A stretch of 64,000 bases of DNA from positions 744,001 to 808,000 of the forward strand of contig OY723304.1 in assembly GCA_963210315.1 (NCBI GenBank), written 5' to 3'. Shown here piece after piece: positions 39,637 to 50,075 of the stretch. Position 1 is the stretch's first letter, and each line of letters begins with the position of its first letter. Position numbers and translations under genes: made by a program. The notes under the pieces are model-generated. The model had not been told where the DNA came from. It was given only the letters and a program-made list of their open reading frames with translations, and searched no databases. This DNA is from Rhynchopus euleeides (lineage: Eukaryota > Euglenozoa > Diplonemea > Diplonemida > Diplonemidae).

Positions 39637-40620
39637 TTAACCCTATAAGACCGAAGGCGATTTTGAGCCATTTTGGCCCATTTTTCTCCTTGGACACCCA
39701 GTTGCTTCAATTTTCGTTTTTCTGCCCGACCCTGGCCGTAAATGAACGCGTTTGACTGAAAGATTCCACGATGGCCATTTTTTGTCCCCGAAAAAAATGA
39801 CTCTTTTTTTGCACGGTCAACAAACAGTGAATTTGAGGGTGAAAAAATGGCAGATTTTCGAAAGCAAAAATTTTCGCGAGCCGGGGCCAGGCCTGGGCGG
39901 GGAACGAGCCCTTTTTCCAGGTTTTTTGGGTCGGGGAACCAGGTTTTTTCTAAGAATTTTTACAAGGGATTTTTTGCTCGCCCCCCCAGTTTCCAGGCGC
40001 GTGCCCGTCAGGCGGGACTTTTTCTCTGATTTCTCTCCGCGTCATCATGTGACAGCTCTAGAGTGATGCCCAGAGATGCTTGCGGCAGAGAGTGCCCCTC
40101 ATGCGCGATACAGCTAGAAATGAATGAGGATCATCTGGCACTCGTTCTCATCGGGGGTTGTGCTCCGCAGGGACTCAAATACACCTTGGCACTCTCGCAG
40201 GGCTGGACATGCCAGCAGCTGGAGGACAGTTACAAAGCTGCCACTCCCCGACGCCACCCACCTGCTGGCCCCTTCAGGTCTGAAAGCCCAAAAGCTCCCG
40301 GGGATTTTTGCAGTGGTGCGCACCATATTCAGCGCAGTAGGGTGATCTCTCCGATTTTCCAAAACTGCTGGTTTACTGGTTTGGGGAACGGTCGCCGGCA
40401 GACCGTTGAAATGCCCGTGTTAGCAAGGCACACTCACGTTTCAGGTAGCGTGTCGCGTGTCACGCATGTCGCGAACGCGGCAAGTGTACCTCCCAGGTGG
40501 GGAAGCCCGACCTCCTGTCCGATGTCAGTCAGGCTTCGAAGAAGCGCTTCATGGATGCGGCGCTGACCTCCTACGCTGCACTGTACCCGGGGAAGTGAGA
40601 TAGATGGACGGGCACACGCT

Positions 40621-40682
40621 ACATGGGGGGTCTGGGGGGCGTGAGCCCCCCAGCCGCCGGAGGCCACGGTAGCGAACATCTG
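40621..40682 (+). repeat. 60-bp G-rich palindromic module, copy 5
   Basis: Inside the left, non-coding part of the composite hAT. Direct orientation with copy 6, about 170 bp apart. Confidence 0.85.
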
Positions 40683-40792
40683 TTCGTGTGGGCGTACAGA
40701 TTCTGTGCGAGTTGGCTGCGTCCTCAGAGGCGACTGGAGTGGTTGGACCCCGACTTGATGGGATTCGAAGGACTTGAGTACGAGACGTACGC

Positions 40793-40854
40793 CACAGGGG
40801 GGTCTGGGGGGCGGAGCCCCCCAGCCGCCGGAGGCCACGGTAGTGAACGTCTGG
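40793..40854 (+). repeat. 60-bp G-rich palindromic module, copy 6
   Basis: Second module in the left part of the composite hAT. The two modules are more alike than the sequence between them and the sequence between copies 1 and 2, so the module itself is the conserved unit. Confidence 0.85.
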
Positions 40855-41450
40855 CTCTCCAGTTGGCCAGCAAGGCGAACGGTACGTGGGACAGACTTCC
40901 CTTCCATCCTTGTGCGCGCCCTGTCGACTGGGGAAAACTTAGAAAAAGTTTTTTCCTCTGCGAAACAACCTTAGAAAAAAATTCCCCTAACAAAATTCTT
41001 AGAAAAAAACTTTTTTTCCCCTTACAAAAATTCTTAGAAAAAAAGTTCAGAATCCTGAAAGTGGGGAACAAGCCCCCCAGTTAGGAACAGCCCTGGATTC
41101 CTAAGATCTTGGTATTTTTTACTAAGATCTTAGCTAAGATCTTAGTTTTTCCCCCATATTCCTTGTTGACTGACTGGAGATACACTCCCTGACGAGGCCC
41201 AGGACGATTTTTCCTGCCGGCAGCGTACGACACAATGCACGGCGTCAGCAAACATATACTGACTGAGAGCGGTTGCGGCTGAACGGTGTTGTGACTGCAT
41301 TTCATAGCTTACCTTCTCCCCCACAAATCCCTCCTGATCGCAATCTGTGCCTGTTCCTGAGTGTGTCTTGCTGTCGCCGATGAGCTGCTTGCCGCAAACC
41401 CCACCCCAACATGCCTCGCCACAATCATCATCCACAAAGCCAGGGCCATC

Positions 41451-44105
41451 ATGAGTGGGGCAGGTGATCATGACGTGGAAATGGACAGCCTGCCCCCGGC
41501 GGACCCCGCGCAGCCGGAGCCTGAACCCCAGCCTGCCCCCGCGGACGAGGAGCAGGAGGAGGAGCCAGCAGGGCCGCCCGCTCAGGCGGAGCCGCCTGCT
41601 CAGGTGGACACGCCTCTAACGCAAGCGGTGGACACGCTGTCCAAGCAGCTGGGGAAGAAGCGCAAGCCGGCGCTTGTCGACGAGGCTGTGGAGCTGGGCA
41701 TCTACACGAGGCTTGCGAATGGGGAAGTGCAAGAAGAGGGCAGAAAGCTGAAGCGGTCAAAGGGGGAGGTGGCGGAGGCTGTGGCGAAGTTCCGGATCCG
41801 CAATCGACAGCAGGGGCCTGGGAGTGACACAGTGCCACAGACGCAGGGACGGCAGCCCCTTCCCTCCACAGTTGAGAGGCGTGCGGCATCGGCACGGATC
41901 GCTGAGAAGGGGGCTGCCGCCAACATTCCGGAGCAGGCGAAGGTGAAGGCCTACGACCTTGCTGCACCTCTGATAGATGTGATCGACGAGTTCGACACCT
42001 GCTCACAGGTGGAGCTCGGCAAGGCACCCGCAGGTTTCATCAACAGAGCGTCCCTTCTGAGGATGTTTGAAGAGGGGCAGATGGTTCCCGCCTGTCAGAC
42101 GTGCTCCCGCCTGTGGAACCCCGGGTCCCAGGCCCTTGATGTGCGGGGCCACTTCACGGGGGGGAAGCACCTAGACAAGGTGGCGAAGGCGGCTGCCCAG
42201 GATGAGGCAGCGCAGAAGACCATCCCTGGGTTGGCTTCACGTCACACGTCTTGCTTCGAACTCAAGGCGACAAAGGCTGCGCTCTACGCAGGCATCACCC
42301 CCGCTGCGCTGCACACCGCCCTTGAGGTTCTCAATGGCATCACCATCCCGCGGTACGTTCCACGCCTTGGGCCCGTCGTGACGAGGAATAGTCCCAAGGT
42401 GATGGAGGAAAGTCGTGCGGCCATCACAGACCGACTCAAGGGGCGGAGGTGGTCAGTGCTGCACGACTGTGGATCGCTGCTGGGAACGCAGCTGATCTCG
42501 ATGGTATGTTCAGCACGGAGCTTCAGTGCTGTGCTGGTGGTGCCCCTCACTGATGCGCCTGTAGCAACGGTCCTGAAGGAGGAGTGGGAGAAACTGGGCC
42601 TGAGCGCCCCAATGATGGTGCGTTCTGATCGCGGCGGGAGAAACGGGGCAGCAAGCAGGGAGGTCGACGCGGAACTCGGCATCCCGTGGGTGTCGTGCAT
42701 CCCCCACATCGCCAACAACGCTGCGGATTCCGCTGATAAGTGGCTCAAGAAGCAGAAACTCGAGTTCTTGGCAAGAGTCGAACTTGGGGATTTCACAGAC
42801 CCCGCCAGTGGCGTGCTGTCATACGTGCTCGTATCCCTGCTGGATGCCCTGTTTTCAGGGGAGGACTGCAAGAACAGGGCGCGTCGCTACGTTGAAGCGC
42901 AGCAGAAGGTGTTGGAGCCTGCCGGAGCTGACGTGCTGGCAGAACTGGTGGAGCGGATGAGCGGGATGGCTGCCGTCGCGAAGCCGCGGGAGAAGGAGGC
43001 GCTGTTTGCTGTCTACCGCAGCGAGGTCCCCCCGGGGCTGGCGGCCCTCACAGAGGCAGCGGACTTCGACGGGTTGCTCGCCGCCGCACGGGGTAAGCTC
43101 GCTGAGCTACAGGAGAAGATCCCCGAGAGCGCACCCCCCTGTGTCAGATGCCCCCTGCTCAGCGACACGCGGTACGAAGCGAGCCTGAAGTGCTACCTGC
43201 ACTGCCGTGACAGGCTGGCGGCCCTCCACAGCTTCGCGGCTTTGGAGCTCAAGAACACGCAGAAGCCATGCAGCAGCTTAAATGTTCTGCGAAGCCTGCT
43301 GGACCGCTACAGCACTGCCACCCTCCACGCCGACCTCAAGATGATGTGTGACAACACGGCACCCCTGCTGCGCGTCTTTCGAAAGTACTCCGACCCCTCT
43401 GCCGAGCCGCATGCGCACCAGGTTTGGGGGGACATAGAGGACTGCATCCACGACCTCGACGAGGCCGGCGGGATAGCCAGGGGTGAGGCCGAAGAGGCCT
43501 ACCTCCAGAGAGTCAACACCCACCCCGACCTCTCCGAGAGTGCTTCACCGGTGGCTGTCCTGCTGAGCGAGTCACTCAAGCGCCTCTGGTGGGGAAATAA
43601 AGGAGAGAGCGGGTACTGGTTCTGGCGTGGCGTGCGGCATTTGTGCCCACAGCAGGCCCTGCTGATGCAGACATGCAAAACCCTCCTTCCTTTTGAGCAG
43701 CTGCAACTTGCCCTCCCTCAGTTCTCAGCTGTTGTCACCGTGGAGGCATGGAGCACATACCTGGCTGGACTCGGAAAATTCGCGAAAGGCAAACCCACCG
43801 GCAAGGACAAGGCCTCAGCTGTCGGCTTCTGGGAGAAGTACACGTCTGCTGGCGAGGGGCTCCGGTGCCTTTCCCTGGACCTGCTGGCGGTGCCTGCAGC
43901 TACCACCGGCTGCGACTCGGTGTTCAGCGTAGGGAAAGATGCTCTTCCTGCCAACCGCAGCGCCGCAAAGCCTGACGTGATGGCAAGTATCGTGTTTCAT
44001 CACTGCAACCAGGACCTGGCGGTCAGATACCCACAGAGCCATCTCAGGCATTCCTTCCCCAAGGTGAGGAACAACGGTGGTTGCCAGGAAGTTGACCTGT
44101 CGTGA
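41451..44105 (+). CDS. hAT-superfamily transposase with BED-like zinc finger
   Basis: The ATG at 41451 gives 884 residues; the frame is open upstream but has no earlier ATG. An acidic, Pro/Gln/Glu-rich N terminus is followed by a basic KRSK patch, then a C-x2-C...H-x5-H finger (about 215-240: CQTC and HFTGGKH), as in BED-type DNA-binding domains. The RNase H-like core shows LHDCGS (about 339), VRSDRGGRN (about 393) and the hAT signature C-x2-H in SCIPHIANN (about 416-419). The C terminus has the hAT dimerisation motif (LLAVPAATTGCDSVFSVG, about 845-865). The key motifs are present, so the enzyme may be active. It lies between CTAAGATCTTAG repeats that it may bind. It would mobilise this element and perhaps the shorter hATs at 18880 and 38176, though their ends differ. 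Confidence 0.85.
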   Translation: MSGAGDHDVEMDSLPPADPAQPEPEPQPAPADEEQEEEPAGPPAQAEPPAQVDTPLTQAVDTLSKQLGKKRKPALVDEAVELGIYTRLANGEVQEEGRKLKRSKGEVAEAVAKFRIRNRQQGPGSDTVPQTQGRQPLPSTVERRAASARIAEKGAAANIPEQAKVKAYDLAAPLIDVIDEFDTCSQVELGKAPAGFINRASLLRMFEEGQMVPACQTCSRLWNPGSQALDVRGHFTGGKHLDKVAKAAAQDEAAQKTIPGLASRHTSCFELKATKAALYAGITPAALHTALEVLNGITIPRYVPRLGPVVTRNSPKVMEESRAAITDRLKGRRWSVLHDCGSLLGTQLISMVCSARSFSAVLVVPLTDAPVATVLKEEWEKLGLSAPMMVRSDRGGRNGAASREVDAELGIPWVSCIPHIANNAADSADKWLKKQKLEFLARVELGDFTDPASGVLSYVLVSLLDALFSGEDCKNRARRYVEAQQKVLEPAGADVLAELVERMSGMAAVAKPREKEALFAVYRSEVPPGLAALTEAADFDGLLAAARGKLAELQEKIPESAPPCVRCPLLSDTRYEASLKCYLHCRDRLAALHSFAALELKNTQKPCSSLNVLRSLLDRYSTATLHADLKMMCDNTAPLLRVFRKYSDPSAEPHAHQVWGDIEDCIHDLDEAGGIARGEAEEAYLQRVNTHPDLSESASPVAVLLSESLKRLWWGNKGESGYWFWRGVRHLCPQQALLMQTCKTLLPFEQLQLALPQFSAVVTVEAWSTYLAGLGKFAKGKPTGKDKASAVGFWEKYTSAGEGLRCLSLDLLAVPAATTGCDSVFSVGKDALPANRSAAKPDVMASIVFHHCNQDLAVRYPQSHLRHSFPKVRNNGGCQEVDLS

Positions 44106-44151
44106 TGATCTCAGAAACGTCCTCAGTCCTGGGGTTTTCAACTCCGGGGAT

Positions 44152-44184
<33 letters not shown>

Positions 44185-44758
44185 GGGGGGGGGGGTAAAG
44201 AGTAGAAGAGTGTGGGGGGGGGGGGGGGGGGGGGGGGGGGCGGTCAGTTGCATGTATCAGAAATGTTCCAAGTCATGGGACGGGGTTTTCAACCCCGGGG
44301 TTGGGTGAGGCTGCTTAGCGAATGAAGGGGGGAAATGAGGTTTCTAACCCTGTTGGTGAAACAGGAATGGGGTTTTCAACTCCTCCTGTACTGTTTGACG
44401 TGATCTATTTGTGCACCCCAAACGCTCTCCGTTCACGGGACAGCGAAGCCTGCACTCCTGACTGGGATGTGCCGTGTGTCTGTAGTATTCCAGCAAGAAT
44501 ACGAAAGGATATTTGCAAAAAAACTAAGATCTTACCTAAGATCTTCGAAAAAAATACTAAGATCTTAATTTTTGTGCTTTTTTTCACTAAGATCTTAACA
44601 GAAAAAAAATTACGACGACGAAGACATGCTCGACGGGTTTCGGGAAAAAAAGGGGGTAAGATCTGTTGATAACCATGTACAAAAATTCTTAGAAAAAAAG
44701 TTCAGAATCCTGAAAGTGGGGAACAAGCCCCCCAGTTAGGAACAGCCCTGGCCGGGGC

Positions 44759-45713
44759 TCCCCAAAAAGTCAGCCGAGGATGACGTTATTGGAAAGAACG
44801 AGTCAAATTGCATCGACGGAAAAAAAAGTTCGATCAAAAAGACTGAGTATGAAGCCTCTGAATGGGTACTCCGGTTTTTTACCTATGTTCAGTGCCTATT
44901 TTCCCTTTGAAACCGTGGGAAAACACCCAAAATTAGGCTTTTCGTCAATCACACGCAGGAAGTCTCTCAGACGGCTGCAAGAGCAACTGTTGCGCTTCGC
45001 AGCAGTACTGAACCAGCGAGAGGTGTTCGTGTAAAGCTGTGACCCTCCAGCACTGTGGAGCTCGCTCTACTACCACGTGATGTCGCCGCTGATAGGCAGT
45101 GTCCGTCGACCCTCCCGCGACCAGATGTCGCATAGAGGACGCACCCTTCGGCCCGTAGTGTGACAGACCTATGTGCTGCAACTGCGCACAGAAGAGCGGA
45201 AGTCCCTCGAATACGTTATCCCCGGGTAGATCCAGTTGAGCTTGGCTCGATCTGGGCAGAACTGGGCACGGCCCAAAGCCGGTCGAAGATATCACCCATA
45301 CATTTGACAGGCGAGGAATTGACGATCAGGCACTCCATTGCCTTCAGTTGACACGTGCACTACATCGGAGTGTATCTGGGCGGGTCTTGCTTCCTTAGAA
45401 AGGTTCTCGAGTCTCCTTTACCGGATGGCCAGGGTCGGGCACAAAGACCCCCGGCAAACCTTGTTGGGGTGTGCACAGAAAGCCAAGGGCCCAGAATGCT
45501 GTTTTCACCTGAAAATCCGACCTGGGCCCACATTCTCCGAGGTGACGGCGGGCAACCGACAGACAGATATCTTGTCGATTTTTGTTGTCTTGAAAAGAAC
45601 TGTCCAAACTATTTTCGTGGTGCCCAGGGTTTGCCAAAAAGACAAAAATGGGTCCCAACAAAATGTGAACCCAAAGTGCACAAGCAATATATTGCGCCTT
45701 CGGTCTTAAAGGG
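44759..45713. other. Right part of the TTAA element, no gene
   Basis: About 955 bases between the hAT insertion and the right TTAA end. Short frames only; no domain recognised. Confidence 0.4.
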
Positions 45714-45717
45714 TTAA

Positions 45718-46873
45718 CCTGGCCAATTTTTCACCATCGGCGTCTGGGGGCCAAAAACGTCATCAAACCTGAAAATATGACCCCTGGGACCCCAGAAACA
45801 CAATTCCGCCCGGTTTTGGGCACTTTTGAGCACTTCTGAGCAGTTTAGTCGTGTTCCGGAAAAATGTACCACAAAGCTGTACCTCAGCCCCCCCTGGGCA
45901 GAAGGCAGAATCGCAAACCATCATGTCTCGCAGTGATCCAGTCAGCGGTGTTGCCAACCGTGCTGCCCGACGATACGTGGGGTCAAAAGTGCAACATGAC
46001 AACACCTTGTTTGCGGTGTGACATGCGAGACAGTAGAAAAGTATCACCGGAAACAAGGGGTCATAGGTACTAGAGGAGGGGCATGTTTCCAGCCCCTTCA
46101 GACCTTCAGACGCATCGGTTGCATCTACTCGATGCGGGAGAATCGCTGATCGGACTGGCATAGTGCATCAACTGCAGGCATATCGAACAACAGAGGAGCA
46201 CTGTGCCACTTGCGAAATCACTTGTGTCAGAATCTGTGTGCACATGTTCTTGGGCCAGTGACAGTGATGTGGCAGTGAGCCATCCGATGACCATGAAGAA
46301 GGGGGCATGGACTGATATCAGACATCAGCAGTGCACCGAAGATGGCCCCCATAAGGATGTATGAAAGGCTGAAGACTACAATGTCAAAGTTCAAGCCGTA
46401 CAACAAGGACGAGGGGGTGCAACTCGGCTGTCCAGGCAGCTACGCACGAACGGGCAGAGTCCCCACACTTCTGCCAGAGCTCACATCCAAAGCACACTCG
46501 GTAACTGTGATTTCCAGGCACAGTTCGATCCGTGTGTTGTGTTCACACAGATCCCATGGTTGGCATATCCAGTGGTTGCGGCAGTCCCGCCTGCGCACCT
46601 GGGTATACTCCGTTGTTCAACGTACCGCATAGTCTGACAGCTGCACGGATCCCTCCCCCCCGCAGCAGCGTCTTTTGTGTTCAGTTGTGTGCATCGAGTG
46701 GGAAGCCACCACAATGCCCTCCCCACCATCCCGTTTTGTTTCCCACTAATACACGTTGAGGCCTTCGCTCTGGGGTAGCCAGGCGGCAGCCCGCCCTCTG
46801 GCGATTATGTCTATGTGGCACCACCTGCACCAACCTGTGGCCGTATAGTTGTACCATCTTCGGCCAAAGAAAA
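45718..46873. other. Intergenic DNA, no supported gene
   Basis: The first about 120 bases resemble, in reverse, the sequence at 50530-50665 (shared TTTTCAGGTTTG and GGCCAGGTTAAC phrases). The remainder appears unique and carries no supported gene. Confidence 0.4.
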
Positions 46874-47109
46874 TACACGGTGGACTCCAGCGGGGGTAGG
46901 GTAACCCTTTTCGGGAGTCTCAACTAGGGGGAGTCCAACTCCCGCTAGCGGGAGTCTGACTCCCCCTAGCGGGAGTCTTTTCACCTATTTTCACTCATTT
47001 TTCCCATGATACCTATGCAATGTGGCACTCGTCACTGAAGTACAGCCACACACACACACACCAAACGGACGTTTCCACCCATCCCAGCTCGCAGACCTGA
47101 TTCACAAAA

Positions 47110-48111
47110 ATGGGGAAGACGACAACGAAGCCGGCAGTGAAGGTGGCAGCGAAGCCGGCGGCGAAGTCGAGTAAGAAGAAGAAGAGCGCAGAGAGTCCCG
47201 AGGCTGCGGAGGCGACGAACATTGTGGCTGATTTTTGCACGGCCTTCCTCGTTAAAAAAGGGGGAAGTGTGCTGACACTGGGATCCATTAGAAGGCTCCT
47301 AGCAACGGTGTTGACCGGCAAGGAGATCAACAAGCACAGCCCCCAGGTGGCCAACGCCATCACCGCCGTATTCCCTGACATGGACAAGCTCGCTGTGAGG
47401 GAGGTCGAGATGATGCAGAAGGACGGCACCCTCCCCGCCACCTACAGGGTTGAGGTGAAGCGCGGGAAGGTGCAAGACACCAAGTTGGTGGGTGTCACCC
47501 TCAAGCCAAAGATGCCCTTGGCTTGGGCGGAGGAGGGCCACAAGAAGAATCCGCTGTACCAGCGGGTCCTTGCTGCGCTTGCCCCGGCCTACAAGGAGGT
47601 CGAGATGAACAACGTGTACACTGCCGTGCAGCAGGAGGAGGATACTACGACGAAGAATGTGATGCAGCACTTCCCGGTGGTCACCCCGTTGCCTGGGGCA
47701 GCCAACGTGCATGTGGTGATGCTCGAGGGGCTGTTGACCCGGGTTGAGTTTTCAGTGACAGGCCTGCAGGTGTCGCTGACGTGTCTTCGCGTGGTCCACG
47801 AGGGTTCGACAATCCCCAGCGGCACATACACCGCCACCTATTTCCTCCCCAGGAGCCCTGCCGATGGCGAGCCCATCACCTGCGAGCAGGTGGAGGGGCA
47901 GTTGGCCCTGTGGAAGGTCACCGTTCCTTTGGAACAGCCCCGCGCCACGGTGACCGGCTCAGGCCAGGCCAACACCTCCACCGTGGGGAGGTACAAGGAC
48001 CTGCTGGGGATCGACCTCGCACAGCCTGAGGTCCCCGACACAGAGGAAGAAGCCCCTCCGAGCATCCCGCAGGCCATCACAGTGGAGGAGGACGACATGG
48101 ACACCCTCTGA
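47110..48111 (+). CDS. Accessory protein of the RAG/CMC-like transposon (333 aa), unknown fold
   Basis: The ATG at 47110 follows CCACCCATCCCAG and CTCGCAG acceptor-like sites. The first about 30 residues are Lys/Ala-rich, like a histone H1 tail (KPAVKVAAKPAAKSSKKKK), suggesting DNA binding or nuclear targeting. The centre (about 35-180) is mostly helical in character; residues about 195-290 look beta-rich; the C terminus is acidic (EEDDMDTL). No known family recognised and no Kelch repeats, so it is not RAG2-like. By analogy with TnpA of CACTA elements it may bind the palindromic subterminal repeats. It is co-oriented with and 200 bp upstream of the transposase gene. Confidence 0.7.
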   Translation: MGKTTTKPAVKVAAKPAAKSSKKKKSAESPEAAEATNIVADFCTAFLVKKGGSVLTLGSIRRLLATVLTGKEINKHSPQVANAITAVFPDMDKLAVREVEMMQKDGTLPATYRVEVKRGKVQDTKLVGVTLKPKMPLAWAEEGHKKNPLYQRVLAALAPAYKEVEMNNVYTAVQQEEDTTTKNVMQHFPVVTPLPGAANVHVVMLEGLLTRVEFSVTGLQVSLTCLRVVHEGSTIPSGTYTATYFLPRSPADGEPITCEQVEGQLALWKVTVPLEQPRATVTGSGQANTSTVGRYKDLLGIDLAQPEVPDTEEEAPPSIPQAITVEEDDMDTL

Positions 48112-48314
48112 GGGAAGCTGGCTGTGCATCAGCCTGCGGAAGTTGAATGATCAGACTGTCATGGAAGCCACAAACCCCACACTCCAAAACATCGACAGTT
48201 TTTTCGCTTGGCTACATCTGACGTGGTGTGTGTGTTGCAACCTTATTCGGCTCCACTCACACTCGCTCTCACAGGTGTCACAGGGGGTATTTTCAAGACC
48301 CATGCCATCGAACC

Positions 48315-50075
48315 ATGTCGAATGCAAATGAAGCGAAGAGTGTCGGGGAGACTCTTGCTGCCAACCGGCATGCCCTTCGGATGTCTCAACGGACACTCGC
48401 CAAGGTCAACCAGCTTCATAAGGAGCGTGTTGGTGAGAACCTGGGTGTGTCACGAAAGCGACTCCGCGAAATGGAGAAGCCTGCCTGCGAACGTGTTGAA
48501 TGGCGCCTTTCCCGTGGTTTGCTCGGGGCATTTGAGTTCCTCGAAGAAGAGGCGGGAGAATCATCGACAATGCAGTGTAGCGTGCCACTTCTCGGCGTCA
48601 TGTACACGGACGGATACACGCCACGTAATTCATTACGTTCCGATAACGCACGTGTCCGTCTGTCTCTCGGGGTCATCAATCCCGAAAACACGATGACTGC
48701 GCCGGGTATTACTTTCTCAGACCTTCCGAAAGGTGATCACAAGCTGTTCCAAAATCACGCGTTGCTGCAACAGATCATGAGGCTGCACAAAGCGAAAATC
48801 TTCCGAGGGGTGCATGTCGCGAGTGTGTCCATAGCAAGAATAACCGCCGACCATGCTGAGCAGTGGGCAACAATGAGGCGATGCGGGGGGCGAGGGCACC
48901 GATGCTCACTGTGCGACATCCCAGAAGAACGCTGGTATCAACAGGTGCATCGATACCCGCACCTGACTCTCTCTGAGATGAAAGAGGCTGGCTACCCCTC
49001 CCTCTTGGCAGGTGTGCTTCCCAATGCCCGCTACGTCACCCCAGCACTCCATGACTGCAAGGGGCTCGCCATGCGGCTGATCAGGGTACTGGATGAGACA
49101 ACAAAAAAAATATTCGACAAGACCTGTACAAACCTTGCACTGAATGTGTCGCAGAATGGGACAGGTGCTCAGTTCCGGAAGGTCGTGCTTGCCATGTCAC
49201 AGGACACCACCTACAAGGGCTTGTTCCGCTACCTCTTTGTCTCCCTTGCAGACCTCATGCATTTCCGGTATGCAGACATCCCCTGGCGCTTCTGGGGATG
49301 CAAGGATGAGTCAGCCCGGATTCCCTTCTTGCGTGCTCGGATCTCAGGGCATATATTTCACTGGTTGATGGAGCATGCCGAAAAGGGATCAACGCGCAAT
49401 GCCTACGTACACAGTCTCCATCATTGGTGGGCTCCAGAAGATGCAGTGCCTCTGCAGAACAACGACGAATTTGAAGAAGCAGAGAACGGACATCGCAAGA
49501 AAGATGCCGTTACAATCGCCAGCTCCGCAACTTACGAGAGAGATCTTGCAATGGCAGAAGAGAAGCGGCGCGAATCGGGCATGCCTTGGAAGGTTGCGCA
49601 CCTGTCGCAGGACGGGATCCTCGGGTATAGAGAAGTCATTCTGTGTCCGTGTCTGCACACCCGACACGCTCATAGATTGGCTGTGTATGTTCTTTGCACA
49701 CAGTTGACACAGCTGCAGAAGGGGTTTGTGCACTGCAACACACAGGACTTCGTTGAACCCAGCAGCGCGCCCTACTTCCTGTTCCGGTTCCCCGAAGGAC
49801 ACCGCAAATTATCGCTCTGCTTGTGCAAAATGCCAATCCCGCTGGGGGCGACTTTCACACCATTCGTGTCATCCGAGGCGACTTTGAGCACGCTTGACCA
49901 ACGCGCACAGCAGGAGGGGGATGACAGTTCTGACGAAGAAGATGAGGAAAGCCTGCAGGATGGTTTGTCTTGCCCAAGGTGTAACACAACTACGACAGGC
50001 GACGGCCGCACTTTGACACCTCAAATTCTAACCGCTCACCTCCGCAGGTGCAGCCGCTACCAGGAGGATAGGTAG
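48315..50075 (+). CDS. Putative RAG1/Transib/CMC-like transposase (586 aa)
   Basis: The ATG at 48315 is preceded by CACTCGCTCTCACAG, a good splice acceptor; the frame is open further upstream without ATG. Motifs match the RAG1 core in order: an Asp in YTDGY (about 99, compare D600); an Asp in TADHAE (about 179, compare D708); C-x2-C in CSLCD 18 residues later (RAG1 CTLCD, 19 residues after D708); ALHDCKG (about 245; RAG1 ALHCDIG); H-x4-H in HWLMEH (about 349-354; RAG1 HKTLAH); and an acidic EFEEAENGHRKK (about 386-397), comparable to the catalytic Glu segment of RAG1/Transib. A C-x2-C...H-x4-C finger ends the protein. The order is convincing; the Glu assignment is least certain. Not aligned computationally. 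Confidence 0.62.
   Translation: MSNANEAKSVGETLAANRHALRMSQRTLAKVNQLHKERVGENLGVSRKRLREMEKPACERVEWRLSRGLLGAFEFLEEEAGESSTMQCSVPLLGVMYTDGYTPRNSLRSDNARVRLSLGVINPENTMTAPGITFSDLPKGDHKLFQNHALLQQIMRLHKAKIFRGVHVASVSIARITADHAEQWATMRRCGGRGHRCSLCDIPEERWYQQVHRYPHLTLSEMKEAGYPSLLAGVLPNARYVTPALHDCKGLAMRLIRVLDETTKKIFDKTCTNLALNVSQNGTGAQFRKVVLAMSQDTTYKGLFRYLFVSLADLMHFRYADIPWRFWGCKDESARIPFLRARISGHIFHWLMEHAEKGSTRNAYVHSLHHWWAPEDAVPLQNNDEFEEAENGHRKKDAVTIASSATYERDLAMAEEKRRESGMPWKVAHLSQDGILGYREVILCPCLHTRHAHRLAVYVLCTQLTQLQKGFVHCNTQDFVEPSSAPYFLFRFPEGHRKLSLCLCKMPIPLGATFTPFVSSEATLSTLDQRAQQEGDDSSDEEDEESLQDGLSCPRCNTTTTGDGRTLTPQILTAHLRRCSRYQEDR

Larger units (their letters stand above)
39888..44750 (+). mobile_element. Composite hAT transposon (4.86 kb) with 8-bp TSD
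   Basis: The left end is CAGGCCTG and the right end reversed is CAGGGCTG. Flanks are the identical octamer GCCGGGGC (39880-39887 and 44751-44758). Both ends share a subterminal TTTTTTCTAAGAATTTTTACAAGG-like phrase about 65 bases in. The right-terminal 73 bp (44678-44750) is also present internally in direct orientation (41023-41095), so the unit looks like a short non-autonomous hAT joined to an autonomous one. Palindromic CTAAGATCTTAG repeats flank the transposase gene on both sides (41098-41150 and 44520-44601). Confidence 0.8.
39641..45713. mobile_element. TTAA-flanked element (piggyBac-like ends) carrying a nested hAT
   Basis: The left end is TTAA then CCCTATAAGACCGAAGGCG. The right end, reversed, is TTAA then CCCTTTAAGACCGAAGGCG. 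TTAA target duplication with a CCCT start is the hallmark of piggyBac-type ends. Removing the hAT at 39888-44750 leaves about 1.2 kb without a transposase, so the outer element is non-autonomous. The match beyond about 19 bases is weak. Related interior sequence appears reversed at about 50530-50665. Confidence 0.55.

Noticed and set aside
41023-44750. LTR retrotransposon bounded by the 73-bp direct repeats
   Set aside because: The repeats are too short for LTRs, there is no gag or pol, and the enclosed gene is a hAT transposase. They are hAT right-end sequences.
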